Below are positions 27,546 to 41,036 of a stretch of DNA of 64,000 nucleotides, piece by piece (position 1 is the stretch's first letter; the number at the start of each line of letters is the position of its first letter). The notes under the pieces are model-generated. The model was not told the DNA's origin and made no database searches. It saw only the letters and a program-made list of their open reading frames with translations. Source of the stretch: Thunnus maccoyii (Eukaryota; Chordata; Actinopteri; Scombriformes; Scombridae); NCBI RefSeq assembly GCF_910596095.1, contig NC_056550.1, positions 6,906,501 to 6,970,500 on the forward strand. Direction: 5' to 3'. The position numbers and the translations under genes were made by a program.

Positions 27546-30215
27546 TGCGTGTGCGTGTGTTTTGTGTCTGGCTTTGTTTCATGCAGTTATGATTCATGAT
27601 ACCTTAAATTACACGTTATATTATTGTCCACTGCACTGCCAGGATTTTAAGGGAATCAAGATGAGAGGGAGGGGCGTGGGGGGGCATTATGTGAAAACAA
27701 CCTCAGCTCTTTGAAGCGGGTTCAACCTCTCCCAATGAAAAACACGCTCAGCTTTTTATCACCCTCTGAATCATGCGAACAGCTTCAGGTTTTCACTGAG
27801 ATAAGAAAACATTTCAACTGAAGTAGCTTCATCTTGCCCTGTTTCATGACGTGGACGGATGTAGGTTCATTTATCCAGAATGATCCAGTGAGATCTCCCA
27901 GCCCTGTTTGATTCCTGCCAAATGATGTTATTACACCAAGCGCACTCTCCCACTTCTTCATCTGCGATACAAAACAAATAAGATCTCTACAATGGTCGTT
28001 TTTGTTAGATATACAGATTTGTTATTGCTAAAGTGTGTGTGTACTGTGTCTTCTGGGTAAAAGAAAAAAGCTCTATTGATTTCAACGTTTCTATAGTTCT
28101 TTATAAAAAGAGAAGACGAAAAACACCTTACAGTGGGCCCCAAATTTAATGTTGCATATCTTTTATGGCGAGGGTTCTTACAAAATTACCAGAAATAAAA
28201 ATTGGAGGGCGTATCTGTAAATTTCACATCAATGCCAGCTGCACGTGTGCTGGACAGTTTGGTGCATTACCTCCTCCTCCTTTATCAGCTCTAAAAATGT
28301 CCCTGCAGCTGTTTGTCCCCAGAAAAGACTCCAACACGTTTTGCTTCCAAAGTTTTAGTGTCAGCTTATCTTGGAGCTGTATCGCCTATAGTGGCATACC
28401 TTCAGCTTTTGCAGTGATTTGACGCTCCTGCTTTCTCCTTATTGGAACCACACAACGCGCGCGGGCCTGTTTCCAATCTGAAGACATGCGTGATGAATTT
28501 TGGGAAATCATCTGCAGCTTTGCTGGTACCGTATAGCCCACCCAGTCCGGACCCAGTCCCCCTTCTGCCCCGAGGTATCAATACGATTAGAGGCAGGAAA
28601 TGTGGGAATCCCCAACAAAGGGCTCCATCATTAAACACAAACAACCAGAGGCCTCCCAACAATACCAAAAGCGCCCTCCTCTCCTGACTTCTCTTTTATG
28701 TCTGAGCAAGTGAAAATCTATTACTTTCATCCCAATATTACCATTCTGCTTTCAGTTGCCCATTATTAAAGAAGATAATCTGGCGGGCTTTGATAGGTTT
28801 GCACTCAAATGGAGAACAGAGAGTGTAGAGTTTCTGCCGCAGAAATCTCAGGTTATGCAGACTGCAGATCAAATATTTCTGCTCAATTTCACAGATGGAG
28901 ATATTTATCAATATTTCTCTAAGTCTGTCGCAGGAAAGCGAAAGTCTGAGTGTAAGTTTAGAAAAAAAAGGCACCCAGTCTACTTCTTATCTGTTTATTC
29001 AAAGAAGCCTTTGGGCAGCAAATTATTATTTTCGGAGCAACACAAAATCAGTCATTCCAGTTTTATCCCCTGTTGTAGGCCTACGTCTGAAAACGTGTAA
29101 TTGTGTGCCAAGTTTGTGCGTCAAGTGCGGCTGCAAAAGCCTTGGAGGGAGATTAAGATTTAAGTCCCTGCCTCACGTAGAGAAGTGTTGGTGGATTTTC
29201 CCCCTCAGTCTTTAAATTCATGATAGTGATCTGATGTCCCCAAAGAGTCTATCAGCTTATTCGGAAGTAAGAATATGTATTTATCTTGCTTTCATTATCA
29301 CTTTGCAGTTTTAGATGACTTCTCTCTTTCTCTGTTGCTGTATACAGACTTTACCTCCTTGTTTTTGGGTTGATGTAAAACAAAAAAAATCCTCTAAAAA
29401 ATGACGGGCTCTCAGAAAAAAAGTCTGGTTTTTACATATATATATATATTTCTCACGTTGTAACAGGATCAAACCTCTTTTAGGGACGAAAAACATAAAT
29501 ATTTAAATCATTTTTGGGAAATAACAATAATACTTTATAGCTCAGGAGCGGCCTACAAAAAAATATGAATCAGATTTGTTCAAATTAGTATCATACAACT
29601 TTATTTTATTCATATATATTATCTAATTTACCATTTTGGATGCGACACTGAAATAGCCATCTGAGAAAAACTTTTTATTCCCCTTCTAAAAATAGTCTTC
29701 TTGTGATTTCCTGCTCGTTAGGATGTTTTCACTGAGTTGATCTCTAATGTCCGCGTCGCCTTGGCACTGATGGGCTGATGATGAGAGTGCGCTGCTGGCT
29801 GGTATAGGCCTACTTGGTACCCTTTGCGTCGTTTTCATTGGTCAGGATCCTTTTCCTCATGCCTCAGCGTGACATCACATCCACCCGACCCGCAGGAAAG
29901 CAGCAGAGATTACAGATGATGCTGGACATCTCAGAGGACGCACGCACTTTTTACGCTTTATGCACACGGCCAAACGCTCAAAGCGCTCTTTTGCGCTTAC
30001 ATGCACTAAAATAAAGGATATCAGCGCGGATGCTTTGCGGTTTGGAGAGGCTGAGAGTTTTATGAAGTAGGAGGAGGATTGTGCTCGGATTTGTACGCTC
30101 ACTTTTTTTTTTGTGAATGGAGATGAGTCGTGCGTAAAAATCTGCTTTCAAGAGAGGAGCTGTCACTCTCCCACCTGTTGGCAGGTGGTGTTGGCTTTAA
30201 CCGCGGACATCTACT
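27546..30215. promoter_or_regulatory. foxd 5' flank, repeat-poor candidate regulatory region
   Basis: No transposon signature over about 2.7 kb up to the foxd start, which contrasts with sequence further left. Complex unique-looking blocks at about 27640-27960 and 28560-28640 resemble conserved non-coding elements in texture. The foxd promoter and 5' UTR must lie near 29.7-30.2 kb; no clear TATA box was found. Function is inferred from position only. Confidence 0.4.
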
Positions 30216-31196
30216 ATGGCATTGGGCTTGGAAATAATGGAGGATATTGTTATCGACGTAGTAGGGGAAGGACTCAAAGATAACGGAGAGGAGCGACTCT
30301 TACCTCTGGATGAGTCTCAGAGCGAGCAGGACCGCAACACGGAGACTTTGTCAACCAGCAGCGAGAGTAAAGACCGGGACACATACAGCCCCGCACCGGC
30401 GTGTCCCCCTACTGCTAAAACCAAAGGTCCCGCGTCGGTGAAGCCTCCATACTCATACATCGCTCTGATAACGATGGCCATATTGCAGAGTCCAAAGAAA
30501 CGTCTCACTCTCAGCGAGATATGTGACTTTATCAGCCAACGCTTCGTTTATTACCGGGAGAAATTCCCCGCCTGGCAGAACTCTATCAGACACAATCTGT
30601 CGCTTAATGACTGCTTTGTAAAGATGCCCAGAGAGCCTGGAAACCCCGGGAAGGGCAACTACTGGACGCTGGATCCCAACTCCTCAGACATGTTTGAGAA
30701 TGGGAGTTTTCTGCGCCGGAGGAAGCGATTCAAGCGGCAGCACTTTCGCTTCGACCCACTCAAGGAGCAGCACCTGGAGCCCAGCGGACTGCACGGCTTC
30801 CCCCACGGTGCCTACGGGCTCGGGACGGCGGCTCTGCAGCTGCCCAGTCTGGAGATTTACCCCTACATCCATCACCATGCGCACTCGGCGTGCGCCCCCG
30901 CCACCATCCCACCTGTCAGCAGCATCCTGCCGGCTCTCTCCAGCTTCTTCTCTCGCAGCGCCCTCACAGCCAAGGCTTTCCTTCAGTCACAGCCCGGCAT
31001 GGAAGCCTTCTCCCCGGCTCAATGTACTGCTTACTCCTCTCCTCTGACCTCCAGCGCAGCCTACGCGTCCCACGCGCTTTTCCACCCTGCTGCGTCTCCG
31101 CACTTCCTCAGTTTACATCAGGAGTATCAGAAATTACAGACTCAGCGTGGCACCGTCGACCTGGCCAAACACATCAACATTGCTAACAATGAATAA
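30216..31196 (+). CDS. foxd: FoxD-class forkhead transcription factor, single exon, complete
   Basis: Intronless 326-aa reading frame. The forkhead (winged-helix) DNA-binding domain spans about residues 75-174, opening with [15 protein letters not shown]. The recognition helix is [15 protein letters not shown] (122-136) and the domain closes with a basic RRRKRFKR stretch (167-174) that also serves as nuclear localisation signal. The wing segment [14 protein letters not shown] and the [13 protein letters not shown] ending are FoxD-type, as is the acidic N-terminal [10 protein letters not shown] (10-19). The protein should act in the nucleus as a developmental regulator. The first ATG is chosen because it has A at -3 and G at +4; a second Met at residue 8 is possible. 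An AATAAA follows about 270 bp after the stop. I see no FSIENIIG-like Groucho-binding motif in the C-terminal half, which is Ala/Ser/His-rich. The class is certain; the paralogue is not, although a teleost foxd5- or foxd7-type gene is plausible. No coding neighbour lies within 20 kb on either side. Confidence 0.95.
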   Translation: MALGLEIMEDIVIDVVGEGLKDNGEERLLPLDESQSEQDRNTETLSTSSESKDRDTYSPAPACPPTAKTKGPASVKPPYSYIALITMAILQSPKKRLTLSEICDFISQRFVYYREKFPAWQNSIRHNLSLNDCFVKMPREPGNPGKGNYWTLDPNSSDMFENGSFLRRRKRFKRQHFRFDPLKEQHLEPSGLHGFPHGAYGLGTAALQLPSLEIYPYIHHHAHSACAPATIPPVSSILPALSSFFSRSALTAKAFLQSQPGMEAFSPAQCTAYSSPLTSSAAYASHALFHPAASPHFLSLHQEYQKLQTQRGTVDLAKHINIANNE

Positions 31197-31462
31197 TTAG
31201 TAGCCTACGTTACACCGGACTTGTGTTTTCTCAGGTAACAGAGACGATTTAAGCAGAAGCTCAAAAAATCTCCAGCGATGGAAATCGGATGGATTTGTTT
31301 TAAAAGAATGTTGTAGATATGTTAGAAACTATCCCCCCTTCCTTCATTTTCTGTATGGCAAAAAATCTTTTAGCAGGCGCCTTTTTTTTTATTTGATCAT
31401 GAATTATCATCTTTTGTTTGAATATTTAATTGACGAGTTTCCTTTACTTTTTCCTGGAAAGA

Positions 31463-31468
31463 AATAAA
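31463..31468 (+). terminator. foxd polyadenylation signal
   Basis: AATAAA lies about 270 bp downstream of the foxd stop codon in AT-rich sequence, with GT-rich sequence about 20-40 bp beyond. It is the first canonical hexamer after the gene and suggests a short 3' UTR. Confidence 0.55.
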
Positions 31469-32372
31469 AGTGAATATTTAAACCGTGCGTTCAGTTGTAT
31501 TTTGTATAGATCCATATGATGTTATGAAGCTTTTTATTTATAATGATGGATGATCTAGGAAACACAAGATTTAGGTTTAAAGATACAGACACCGTTTGTG
31601 TTTATATGCCATATGTTAACTTGTTTTTAATTTCACTATCTGGGTTTTGACTATTGATGCGCTGATTTAATATTAGGCCCTAAATCATAATAATAAAAAC
31701 ATAGTCTAAAAAAACCTAATAAAACATACGCAACCTTTATTCAAACGTGCTGCATTGCTTCACTAACAGTCAAGAGAAAGAGCCAAAGAATTAAAAACAA
31801 TGGTGACGATTAAAATAAGAGAATAGCAGTCTTTTAGGCCTAATATAGCTGCAGCATTGTAAAAATGTGCTTCACTTCACATAAAATAATCGATAAAATA
31901 AAATAGAAAGAGATTAGGAACATATGTTTGTCGGTATTTTTTTTTTTTAGCGTAGAGAGGAATTTGCATAATTATCAATGACAGATGCTGTGTCAGTTAT
32001 TTAATATAGTGAAACAATAAAAGATAAATTGCCAAAAAGTATCTTGTAAAATAACATATTTCATGCGTAAAAAAAACTGACAGAATGTGGTGTTGGATAG
32101 ATTCTGGTGCGTCAAGGTCAAAGTCAGCTTGGATGCTCCAGTATTAATATTTACATTAACGCATGAAACTATGATGAAACTGAAAGAATGAAAAAAAAAA
32201 AAACCCTTGTGATAGTTCAACAGGGCATCTGCCAGCAGCTGATGAATTTTAGACTTAAGATTAAAGGGGTCGTGCAGCTCTAAAACGCAAACGCCTGTCA
32301 GGTGTGTGTAAGTGTGTGTTCGTGGTGTAACGATGAACATATAGATGCCTATAATTGCCTTATTTTGCAGGG

Positions 32373-32373
<1 letters not shown>

Positions 32374-32410
<37 letters not shown>
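32374..32410. repeat. (CA)n microsatellite
   Basis: Pure CA dinucleotide run, about 1.2 kb downstream of foxd. Confidence 0.95.
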
Positions 32411-32413
<3 letters not shown>

Positions 32414-34098
32414 TCCTCGTGCCTGTTCCCGAGAGAAAATCTGTACAACACATTTTCATGTCAATTATAAACCCGCTTTCTGCTCGTTTACCCCGCAAAT
32501 GTTCCCACAAAGGAGGCTTTTTATGATATCACTTATTTTTTTTATTATAACAGAGGACGCTACCCCGAAAATATTTTAGTTCTATATTTTTTGGGTCGTA
32601 TTTAAAAGACTTTTGAATAGATAACATTACCTCATTTAAATATTTAATTACCTGAAATAAGTTTGATCTTATGTTGTGAATTGATGCAACAATCATAAAT
32701 TATATTTCCTCATTTTCAAGAAGTGATCCAACTGCTCGGTTTCTGTTTCATAATAATAAAAAAGATATATTTGCTGCTCAGAATTTGTCAATACTCACTG
32801 GAAGCAACATTTTCCAGAAAAATCAAAACTGTCCAACATCTAACAGGTTATTTCTTCTTTTTTTTTATCATGCAACGTCTACATTTTCTGGTGTTTAAAA
32901 AGCTGAATCAAATTCAACATAATACTCCATAATCTATAATCTAAACCTAAAACAAATAAACCAATCTTTTGTGTTTGAGCAGATATAATGTGATTAAAGC
33001 AGAGCACACACACAAGATAAATCAGTAAATACATAATCTATCCAAAAAACTACTTTCCACTCATTTCTTCATGCTGCTAATTCAAATGATCTGATTTATT
33101 TTTCCTTTCTTTTTCATTTCAGCCCACAGTCCACACAGCATTGCTTTACGGTGGTAATGACAGTAGTAAAATAATTCTAGGTTTCAGAGCATGGAAGTAT
33201 TTATTTAATTCTATTCTGAGTCTGGTTTAGATGGATTACCATACTGAAGCTCTTGGACTGGGCTGATGGATCACACCGCACGCTCAACGTTAGTCCTTTA
33301 GCAGACTTTGGCACCCAGTGAGAGCCTGAAACAAATAAAAAGATTGTTACCTGATGGTGAGCTGTTAAGTTGCCCACTTCTGAAAGAAGAGCTCATCGAG
33401 TCTCTTCCCTTTTTCTTTGCTCTATTCGGGAAATCTTTACAGACTCACCCAGTCTTGATGCTTAGGTTTAATTCAATCTGTTTTTGAGGTTGGTGGGATT
33501 TTTCTTTTCTTTTTTTCTTATTGGTCATAACCAAATGTCTAATATTTGTACTGTTAATCGTAAACAGTGCAGGAAAAACTGTGGTTAAACTTATCCAACA
33601 TAAGATTCATATCACACACCGCAGCACTTCTGCTATTACAACTATCTGATTGGAAATACACAGAAATAGACAGTTTTCATTTAGACTCTGGGCTTTTCTT
33701 GTATCAATTTAGCTTGTCAAAACCAAATATGAAGTTATTGAGGATGTCACTCATGAAAAGTGAAGAAAAGAAAGAAAAGAAAGACTTGTATGTGCCTGCA
33801 TGTCATTTCTACAGCAGGCAATAAGCCATGATGCACCTTTAGATCCTTTAGATTTGGTTCAGTTTAATATGCTTGAACATCGTGGTCGGATATGACTTCA
33901 ACATTAAAAAGCATCAGAATGAGACATCTTTGTCACCACTAATGAGCTTGTTCTCAGTGGGAAGCCTGGAGAAGAGAAACTGAAGAAGAGAAACACTGTC
34001 GCAGCGATTGATTGCCAGCCAGGGAGGGAGTCCGGGTTGTTTTTTAGGGGGGAGAGAAGCTGGTGCACCTGATAAAATAAGCAAGGCACCCTAGGCTC

Positions 34099-34137
34099 GT
34101 GTGTGTGTGTGTGTATGTGTATGTGGGTGTATGTGTG
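34099..34137. repeat. (GT)n microsatellite
   Basis: GT repeat with tatg and gggt interruptions. Confidence 0.9.
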
Positions 34138-36148
34138 TGACTGCACATCAGTTTTCCATACTGAAGGAGGTGAAACTTGCCAGTACACTGCTTTAAGTCT
34201 TTTTACTTTCCTTTTTCCTTTGTGCGTCATTGAGTGTGACATGGTTTATTAAATCTTCACTTGTAATACAAGTAAAAGCTTCTTTTTAATGATTAATGAT
34301 TTTTTCCATCATAGCTTCTTTACAACTCTGTCACCTCAAAGTTCACTTTAAAATGCAATATAATCTGCAAAGTTAATCAGAATGTGACACAAGGGCATTA
34401 TGTTTTAAATCGAATATAACTTTACTAAATGTCACATTAACATGATTCATCACATAAGTGGACGTGATGAATGTGCGTTTATGTGACAACCTGTCAGTGG
34501 TGAGCGCCGTGTTACACCACTGCAGCGTTTCTGCTCAGTTCCACGTGGATTATCAGTCCCGACTTATCATAACTCATATCTCCCCTCTGATGTGGAGCTC
34601 ATTTCTCTGGGAAAAGTGAGTCGATTCAGTCAGAACTCCATTCATGCCTAACAGTGCCGCTGTACCATGCTTTCATTCTCCACTTACAAACGCCAAGCCA
34701 AACAGGCAAGATAAACTCATTGGTAGAGCACCCCGCCTCGTTGCCTTCCCTCCTTCTGCTTCCACAGCCAAGGACCCAAAATCCTCGTAGGGAGAGTGGT
34801 GCATTCTGGGATAACCCCTGCAAGTTCAGTCAGGACAGGAAAAACAATATGTTGTTCCAGAGGGTTTGAAATGCATCATTTGGAATAAATTCCCCTCAAA
34901 TATTTTCCCTGCCTTATAGCCTGCTGTTTTTTTTTTTTAATATGAGTTTTGAGGCCGAACTGAACAGCTGATTGCCAGAGACTGATTTGTGTTTGCTTTA
35001 GTATTTCAAGAGGGTAATTTGTGCTGCTATAGGATCAGTTTGGTGGACATAAAGGCGTAGGTGTTGTGGTTTTTCAGTTATCATTAGTAAATCTCGCACC
35101 TTTCTGCTGAGGTGGATCGCAGCTGAAGTTTTCTCTCCTCTCACTTTAATGGCTGACTTCCACAGGCCTCACTCGCTCCTTGGCGTTCTGCTTTTCCTGG
35201 CAGGGCCAATCCCCGCTGCCCTGCTTCGGGGAGTTATTCAATTATAAATCTTCCACCCTTCTTTGCTGCGCCCCTACCCCTCACCCCTTCCCCACCTCCT
35301 CCCTCTCTCACCGGTCTATGTGTTACCCTGCCAAGCCCAGTAAAACACGTTGCTCCATTGGTGCACCCCTCTCCAGTCTCGTGCCCAAGAATTTATTATG
35401 CTCAGGGTGGTGAAGCAGAGTGCGGTGTGTTTTTGGAAAAGGGACCCCCCCTCAAGCCTCAGTGCCAACAGATGACAGTGACATATAGCAGGAAAGCCAC
35501 CCAGAAGGAGAATGATCTCACACCTCAGCCACGCGCTCAGAGGGAGTGGGAGAAACTGGAGGGAGAGGAGAGATCTGCAGCTGGGGGTAGAGGGGACAAT
35601 AAAGTCAAGATGAAAAGAGGCAGGGATGGAGAACGGAAAAGGTAGAAATAAAAAGCAAATGAGTAAATGATCTGATGATGCTGCTGCAAGAGGAGCTTCA
35701 GTAGGGAAACAGAAATATGTCTTTAAATACTTTAGGTTATTTGGTAAACTTGAACATTGTGTTTTAATATTTTCCAAATTAGCCCAAAAATGTTAAACCT
35801 CTTAGATATTCTATTCTTACCCTCAGACCGTGGCTTGCTTCTACCAGCCAAGCTCTGGAGGAAATGCACTGCTCCATTAGGCATCTTAAGAAAATCCGCA
35901 ATTGCATTCAAGATTTTATAGCAGATAGATCCTCCTCTTTATATAACATCTGTTTCTCAAAAAGCCTATGATGCAGCCAATCTGTATTGCACTGGGTGGC
36001 ATTTGAAGTTGACCCCCTCCCCCCGCCATCCTTCTCTCTTACCGCATGGTGCCCTCCCGTTCCCCGGCTGGCGACCTCATGCCCTTGCCCTGCCCATGGA
36101 GCTTGGCATTACCCAGACTGGCATATGCACATGCCTGCACGGGCATTG

Positions 36149-36175
36149 GTGTGTGTGTGTGTGTGTGTGTGTGTG
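36149..36175. repeat. (GT)n microsatellite
   Basis: Short pure GT run in otherwise repeat-poor sequence. Confidence 0.9.
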
Positions 36176-37925
36176 GTATTCGCAGCAGGTATAAAGCCTC
36201 CAACCAGCAGTTCCAGCAGACCTGCGGCCAAAGAGAAACGTTCACTTGCTCACCCTTTACAGGCCTGCGATCAAAGGCAGCGGGAGTGTGATGTCACCCA
36301 CAGCAGCCCCTAAACCACTTATTGCACTAAATGAGAGCCATTAGCCACACAAACAAAGACTTAAAACTCTCTGTCATTTAATCAAAAGGGGAGCAGGAAG
36401 TACAATTAACATCTGGGCCAAGATGTGTCAGAGAGGGGTCAGGCTGTAACTGTGCAGGCTCTTATTACAGTTGTACAGTCTGAGGCCTGGCGGTGTAAGG
36501 CCTAATGAGAGTCAGTAACCCCAACCTGGCTGCGGCCCGCCCGCCCGCCCGCTCCGTCTGATCTCTGAGGAAGACAAAGTGGTCTGCCTTCCACACCAGG
36601 CATTGCCATGAAGAGCAGGGGGACGTTTGAAAACTGGCCAGGTAATAGCTGGAAACCTCCCTTGCTGCCTCCCCCTCTCTCTCTCTCTCCCCATTCTCTC
36701 TCCACCTCTCTCCCCCATTACATTTGGTTTTCTCCCCTCAATAACGTCTGCAGTGGCATATTACAACTTGGAAATGGATTTTAAAAGGGAGTAGAAAAAG
36801 GGGTGCCAGAATGGGAAAAACATGGATTGGCTCAATGGAGGCAGATTAAGTGGGCATGCCAAACCTCACGCTTTGTAAGAAACAAGAAAAAGACCCTTTT
36901 AACATTAATGCTCAGATTTAAGGACCAACCGCACAGTGGAGGGAAATCAAAAATCCCACACTCTGCGAGAAGAGAATGAAAATTCCAGGCGGTGGATTGT
37001 CACCTCATACGAATCGTTCTCTTGCCTTCAGTGTCATCAGAGTGAATAAGACTGGGTGCTGTGAGGCTGTTAGTGTCAGAGGATCATTGCTGCAGGTCTC
37101 TGTGTGCTCAGGGAACTGTAAAGCCAATTCATAGGCCTGCAAACATCCTGGAACAGCAACATAAATCCACTAATTCAAGCCTTTATGTTTGGTAATGGGT
37201 GTTGTGCCATACTATGTAGATGTGATATGATAGGATTGATTGCTCTGAAGATCACTGAGGCTGCTTTCTAGCACCGCCCTGCCACCCAAACTGTCGGCCA
37301 ATGAGCCGTTCATCCCATGTTGCCTCTGTTGGTGGTCCCTGGTGTAAGCTATATTTTCCCCTCACTTCTCCCTCTCGCTCTCTTTTTTTATAGCTAACAC
37401 AAAATTGTTCCTAATTCGCTGCTGCTAGAGGGGGGTAATTTGCGGCTTTTGGCTGAGTGTCGCAAGCCCCAAATTTGAAAAAGCTGCTGAGTTGAAGGCG
37501 CGGTAGGAACAACAGTAGGGAGAGTAGAGAGAGAGAGAAAGGGAGAGGGCCTAAATTCAATCAGTTGAATGCAGCAAAAGGAAAACAGCAAAAACATGAT
37601 AAGTCTCAAAAGGCAGAAGACAGCAATGCAATAAAAACTGTTGGGTAACATAAGCCGTAGCCACCAATACTTATGGCTCATTTTAATGAAGTAATGGCAG
37701 TAATGTGTGCCCTTCTATTCCAAGTTAATACGATTTCTGTTCAGCCAATGAAAACATTGTTGTAATCAGACTATCTTGGCCAGAATAGCTCATATTTCAT
37801 CTGTGTTTAGGTTGTCTTGTTGCCTCAAATTCTCTGATTTAAAAACTCTCCCAAGTGTTGCAAAAATGCAATTTGTAAAAGACAGATGGATATTCCTAAA
37901 GGCCATTTAATCATTACCAGTAGAC

Positions 37926-38815
37926 TGGTTTAGCAATTATCTCTCAGGTAGGACTCAGTGTGTGAGTGTCAATGGGTACTGTTCAAACTGGCTTACCGTA
38001 CTTAATGGAGCACCCCAAGGTTCTATACTTGGCCCACTTTTATTTTGTGTTTACATTAGTAATTTAGGTGTTAATACGCATGGAACTAATACCCATTGTT
38101 AAGCAGATGATACAGTTTTTTATAACTGTGGATCCGTATTTAATTCAAACTTCTGCTGAGTGTAGAGAAAACTTGATATTGTTTTCTAATCCTAGAGGGA
38201 AGCCTGTAAACATTGTGGTTATTGTTACAACTCAGGGGAGCACCCCTGCTGTTTCCTGCTACAAATATCCAAGATTTTTAGTTTGATTAATGTTTTTCTT
38301 TTAAGCAGCATGTTGAAATCTTTGAGAAGGCTACCACCATTTTGCCACTTCTTAATTATGGTGATTTGTTGTATATGGGTGCATTTGCACATTGTCTCTG
38401 CACACTTATCATAGCATACAGATCACCGTCTGGATCATTTTAAAGCGACACACGAATCATTGTGCTATATATTCTGTCACCATCTCTGTCATCATCTCAG
38501 ATTACAAGACATATTGTTGTCTGTCCCCAGCGTAAAGACATGGATGGGAAAGACAGCTTTCATGTTTTCTGCTCCACTTGAAAATTAAATGGATGAATCT
38601 GATTTCTCTGGCAATATTCGAGACCATTGTAAACTTTATGGTACAGCCAATGTTAAGCCTTATTTTAGTTTCATTATCCGTTTTGTCAGATTGTGTTATT
38701 TTTTCTCCAAATTTTTATGCTGCAGTCTTAGCCAAGTCTCCCTTGCAGATGTTTCTAGTCTCAATGGGATTTACCTGTTAAAATAAAAACTGAATAAAGG
38801 CTCAAGTTATTCTGA
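37926..38815 (+). mobile_element. 5'-truncated LINE remnant (reverse transcriptase end and 3' UTR)
   Basis: One frame reads WFSNYLSGRTQCV, NGAPQGSILGPLLF, then a stop replacing Tyr of the YADD box (C-stop-ADDTVFY near 38098-38115). Shifted frames continue with LLNYGDLLYMGA near 38350. The last 120 bp match the usual fish LINE tail pattern (gccaagtctcccttgcagat, tctcaatgggatttacctg, then AATAAA-rich). The subfamily is not assigned; it differs from the L2 copy at 47-49 kb. Confidence 0.75.
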
Positions 38816-41036
38816 CCTGCTGTCTACATGATGCAGCAAACAGGAAGTAACTGAGGGAGTATCTGCAGCTGAGGCAGTTGCTGATAGCTGTGTGCAGGAG
38901 AGTGTCTGGATCTCTCTTTACATACATGTTCCCGGAGTGAAGAGAGGGGGCTCAGAGATCCTCTGTGGCCTCGTCAACACAAGAGCCCTGAGAGGTGCTC
39001 ATTCATTTTGATTAACAGAGCCTTCCTCACTCTCATCCCTTCCTTGGTGGTTCGTTCTCTCCTCCGGGGGAAAAGCCCACATGGATGTTTTTCTTTTTTT
39101 ATCCCACATGGTTTTTCGCTTCCACAACAGCACGTCATTACCCGAGTGTTTAAACACTTAAGAACAGTTTAAAAAGGAGGGCGAGGAGGTGGTAGAGGAG
39201 GAGGAGGAGTGAAAAAACACTCGCGAGCAATGAACAGTTCTACATTAACTGTGTATCACTCAAGAGAGCTGTAAAGGCCGCCCCACAAGCGAAATGAAGT
39301 CAATAAATAAATGTGGCTGTTGTCAGATGTCTGGAACAGCTTGAGAGGGCTTCAGCGACAGGGCAGCCCACCATGTTTGAAATGAAGGGCGATAAGTTTG
39401 GGCGGCACCACCGAATTAGACGCTACAAGTTGCTGAGTGCCATTGACTAATGAGGGCAGGTTTGCTGCATGATAAATTCGAAAACGAAAGGAATGTTTGA
39501 TCTGGATAAAACCACAGTTTGCTGAAAGTCACAATGCCTGCTCGGCTCCAAGTAGAGAGAACAGCATCATAACACAACACAGAGGAGGTTTATTATTTTA
39601 TGCAGATCCCACATGAGCCGCCTCTGATAACAACGCTACTCCCCCAGAGGCCTGCTTTCACACAGCAGTCAATCAAAGAAGAAGTGACAACAAACAGCAG
39701 AAAGAGACACAAGCTGTCAGTGGACTGTGGAGGCCTGCTTTATTTCATGACTTCATTGGATTCAAATACTTCCCAAAACTTTTATTTGTTGCTGCTCGCT
39801 CTTCTTCCGCAGGTCGGCCCTGAAGGAACACCAGCAGAGAATACAAAACATGAAGAAAAGCAGTAGCAGCTGGATCAGTATTTTTTCAAGCAAAAGCAAT
39901 TGATCAGTGAGAGTCCAGAGAGTCAAAAAGAGAGGAGGGGGACGGGGGGGAGCACGGTTCAGAGGAAGCTGCAGGTGTGGGGAAGAGAAAACACAATCAC
40001 ATCTCAAGTCAAACAAATGCGTCTCCGCTGATGGAGATGGATAGAGGGTTAGCATTCCAGTCCACCCTGGAGATCCCCGCTGCTTAGCCCCAGGTCCTCT
40101 ATCTCACTGCGCCTGCTGCTGCTGGGCCAAACATCTGGAGAGAGAGAGAGAAAGGAAGTAAGAGAGAGGAGTGGAGGAGAGAAAGTTTGGTGGCGGTGAC
40201 GGTGAAGCGAGGGATGAACTGAGGTCGGGGGGAGAGAGGTGAAAGAAGTTAAATGAACAGCCGTGTTTATCTTCGGCACTCCTGTGGAGGAGGGAGCCCA
40301 CATAAGTGAGCTGGTGTCGGTGGGGGAAAGTTCACACCGGACCTCTTCATCTTCATCTGCTTCACCTCTTTTCTAACATTTTTCTAGCATTTTCCAGGCA
40401 GCTGAATGTCAGAGGCTGCGGTAAATGGGGCAACATTATGTCTAATCCTGCAGCCAACACTTTCACCTCTTTTATCAGTCTGCCATCCTTCAGAGAGCAG
40501 AAGCCTAAACTGACTGCTCCAGACTTTGCGCACTTATTTTTTTCCCTGCCTCCCTCTTTGTGTTTTCCCCAGGAGTCCTATAAAATCCTGCTCTGCTCTT
40601 GTTTTCTCTGCAAGTCAAGGGATGAGCTAGAGCTCATAAAGAGAAAACTCGAGGGCACACTGAGGTCCTGGGCTCTGTAAAACAGGCTGTGGCAGCAGCT
40701 CTGGTGGTGGTAGCGGCGGTGGAGAGGAATATAGAGTTATATTCACACACACTACACCTTGGGAGTATTTGATCCCTGTGAACACTGCACGGCCTGGGGA
40801 GGACACGCTCTGTAAATTTCCCTCCCGTGTGCTGTGTTCTCTGTAACGGCAGCCTGAGCTTGTAAAAAGAAAAAAGAAAAAACACACACATGACAGGTGC
40901 CAAAGTCAGGAATGTGAAAAACGTAAAAGATGAAATATTATCACAGTACTTGTTACTTCCCTACTTCTTTTGTGAGTGAATGTGTGTTTGTGTCAGTGTG
41001 TATCAACATTTCTACAGGCGTGTGTGCATGCAGTTG
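38816..41036. promoter_or_regulatory. non-coding block with candidate conserved elements
   Basis: No exon. The segment 39280-39480 (…aataaatgtggctgttgtca… ccattgactaatgagggcag…) is complex, balanced in composition and free of repeats. Purine-rich tracts lie at 39175-39212 and 40135-40180. Confidence 0.35.

Larger units (their letters stand above)
31469..37925. promoter_or_regulatory. foxd 3' landscape, repeat-poor non-coding block
   Basis: Only microsatellites at 32374, 34099 and 36149 and a GC-rich cccg run at about 36535-36555; no recognisable transposon and no exon. Unique-looking blocks at 34640-34870, 35050-35420 and 36900-37130. Developmental regulators usually sit in such gene-poor blocks; enhancer function is inference. 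Confidence 0.35.

Noticed and set aside
30694-31186. Overlapping frames inside foxd
   Set aside because: Alternative-frame shadows of a GC-rich coding exon; the forkhead frame explains the region.
35316-35777. 153-codon minus-strand frame with hydrophobic stretches
   Set aside because: Low-complexity Leu/Ser/Pro from pyrimidine-rich DNA; no start context, domain or partner exon.
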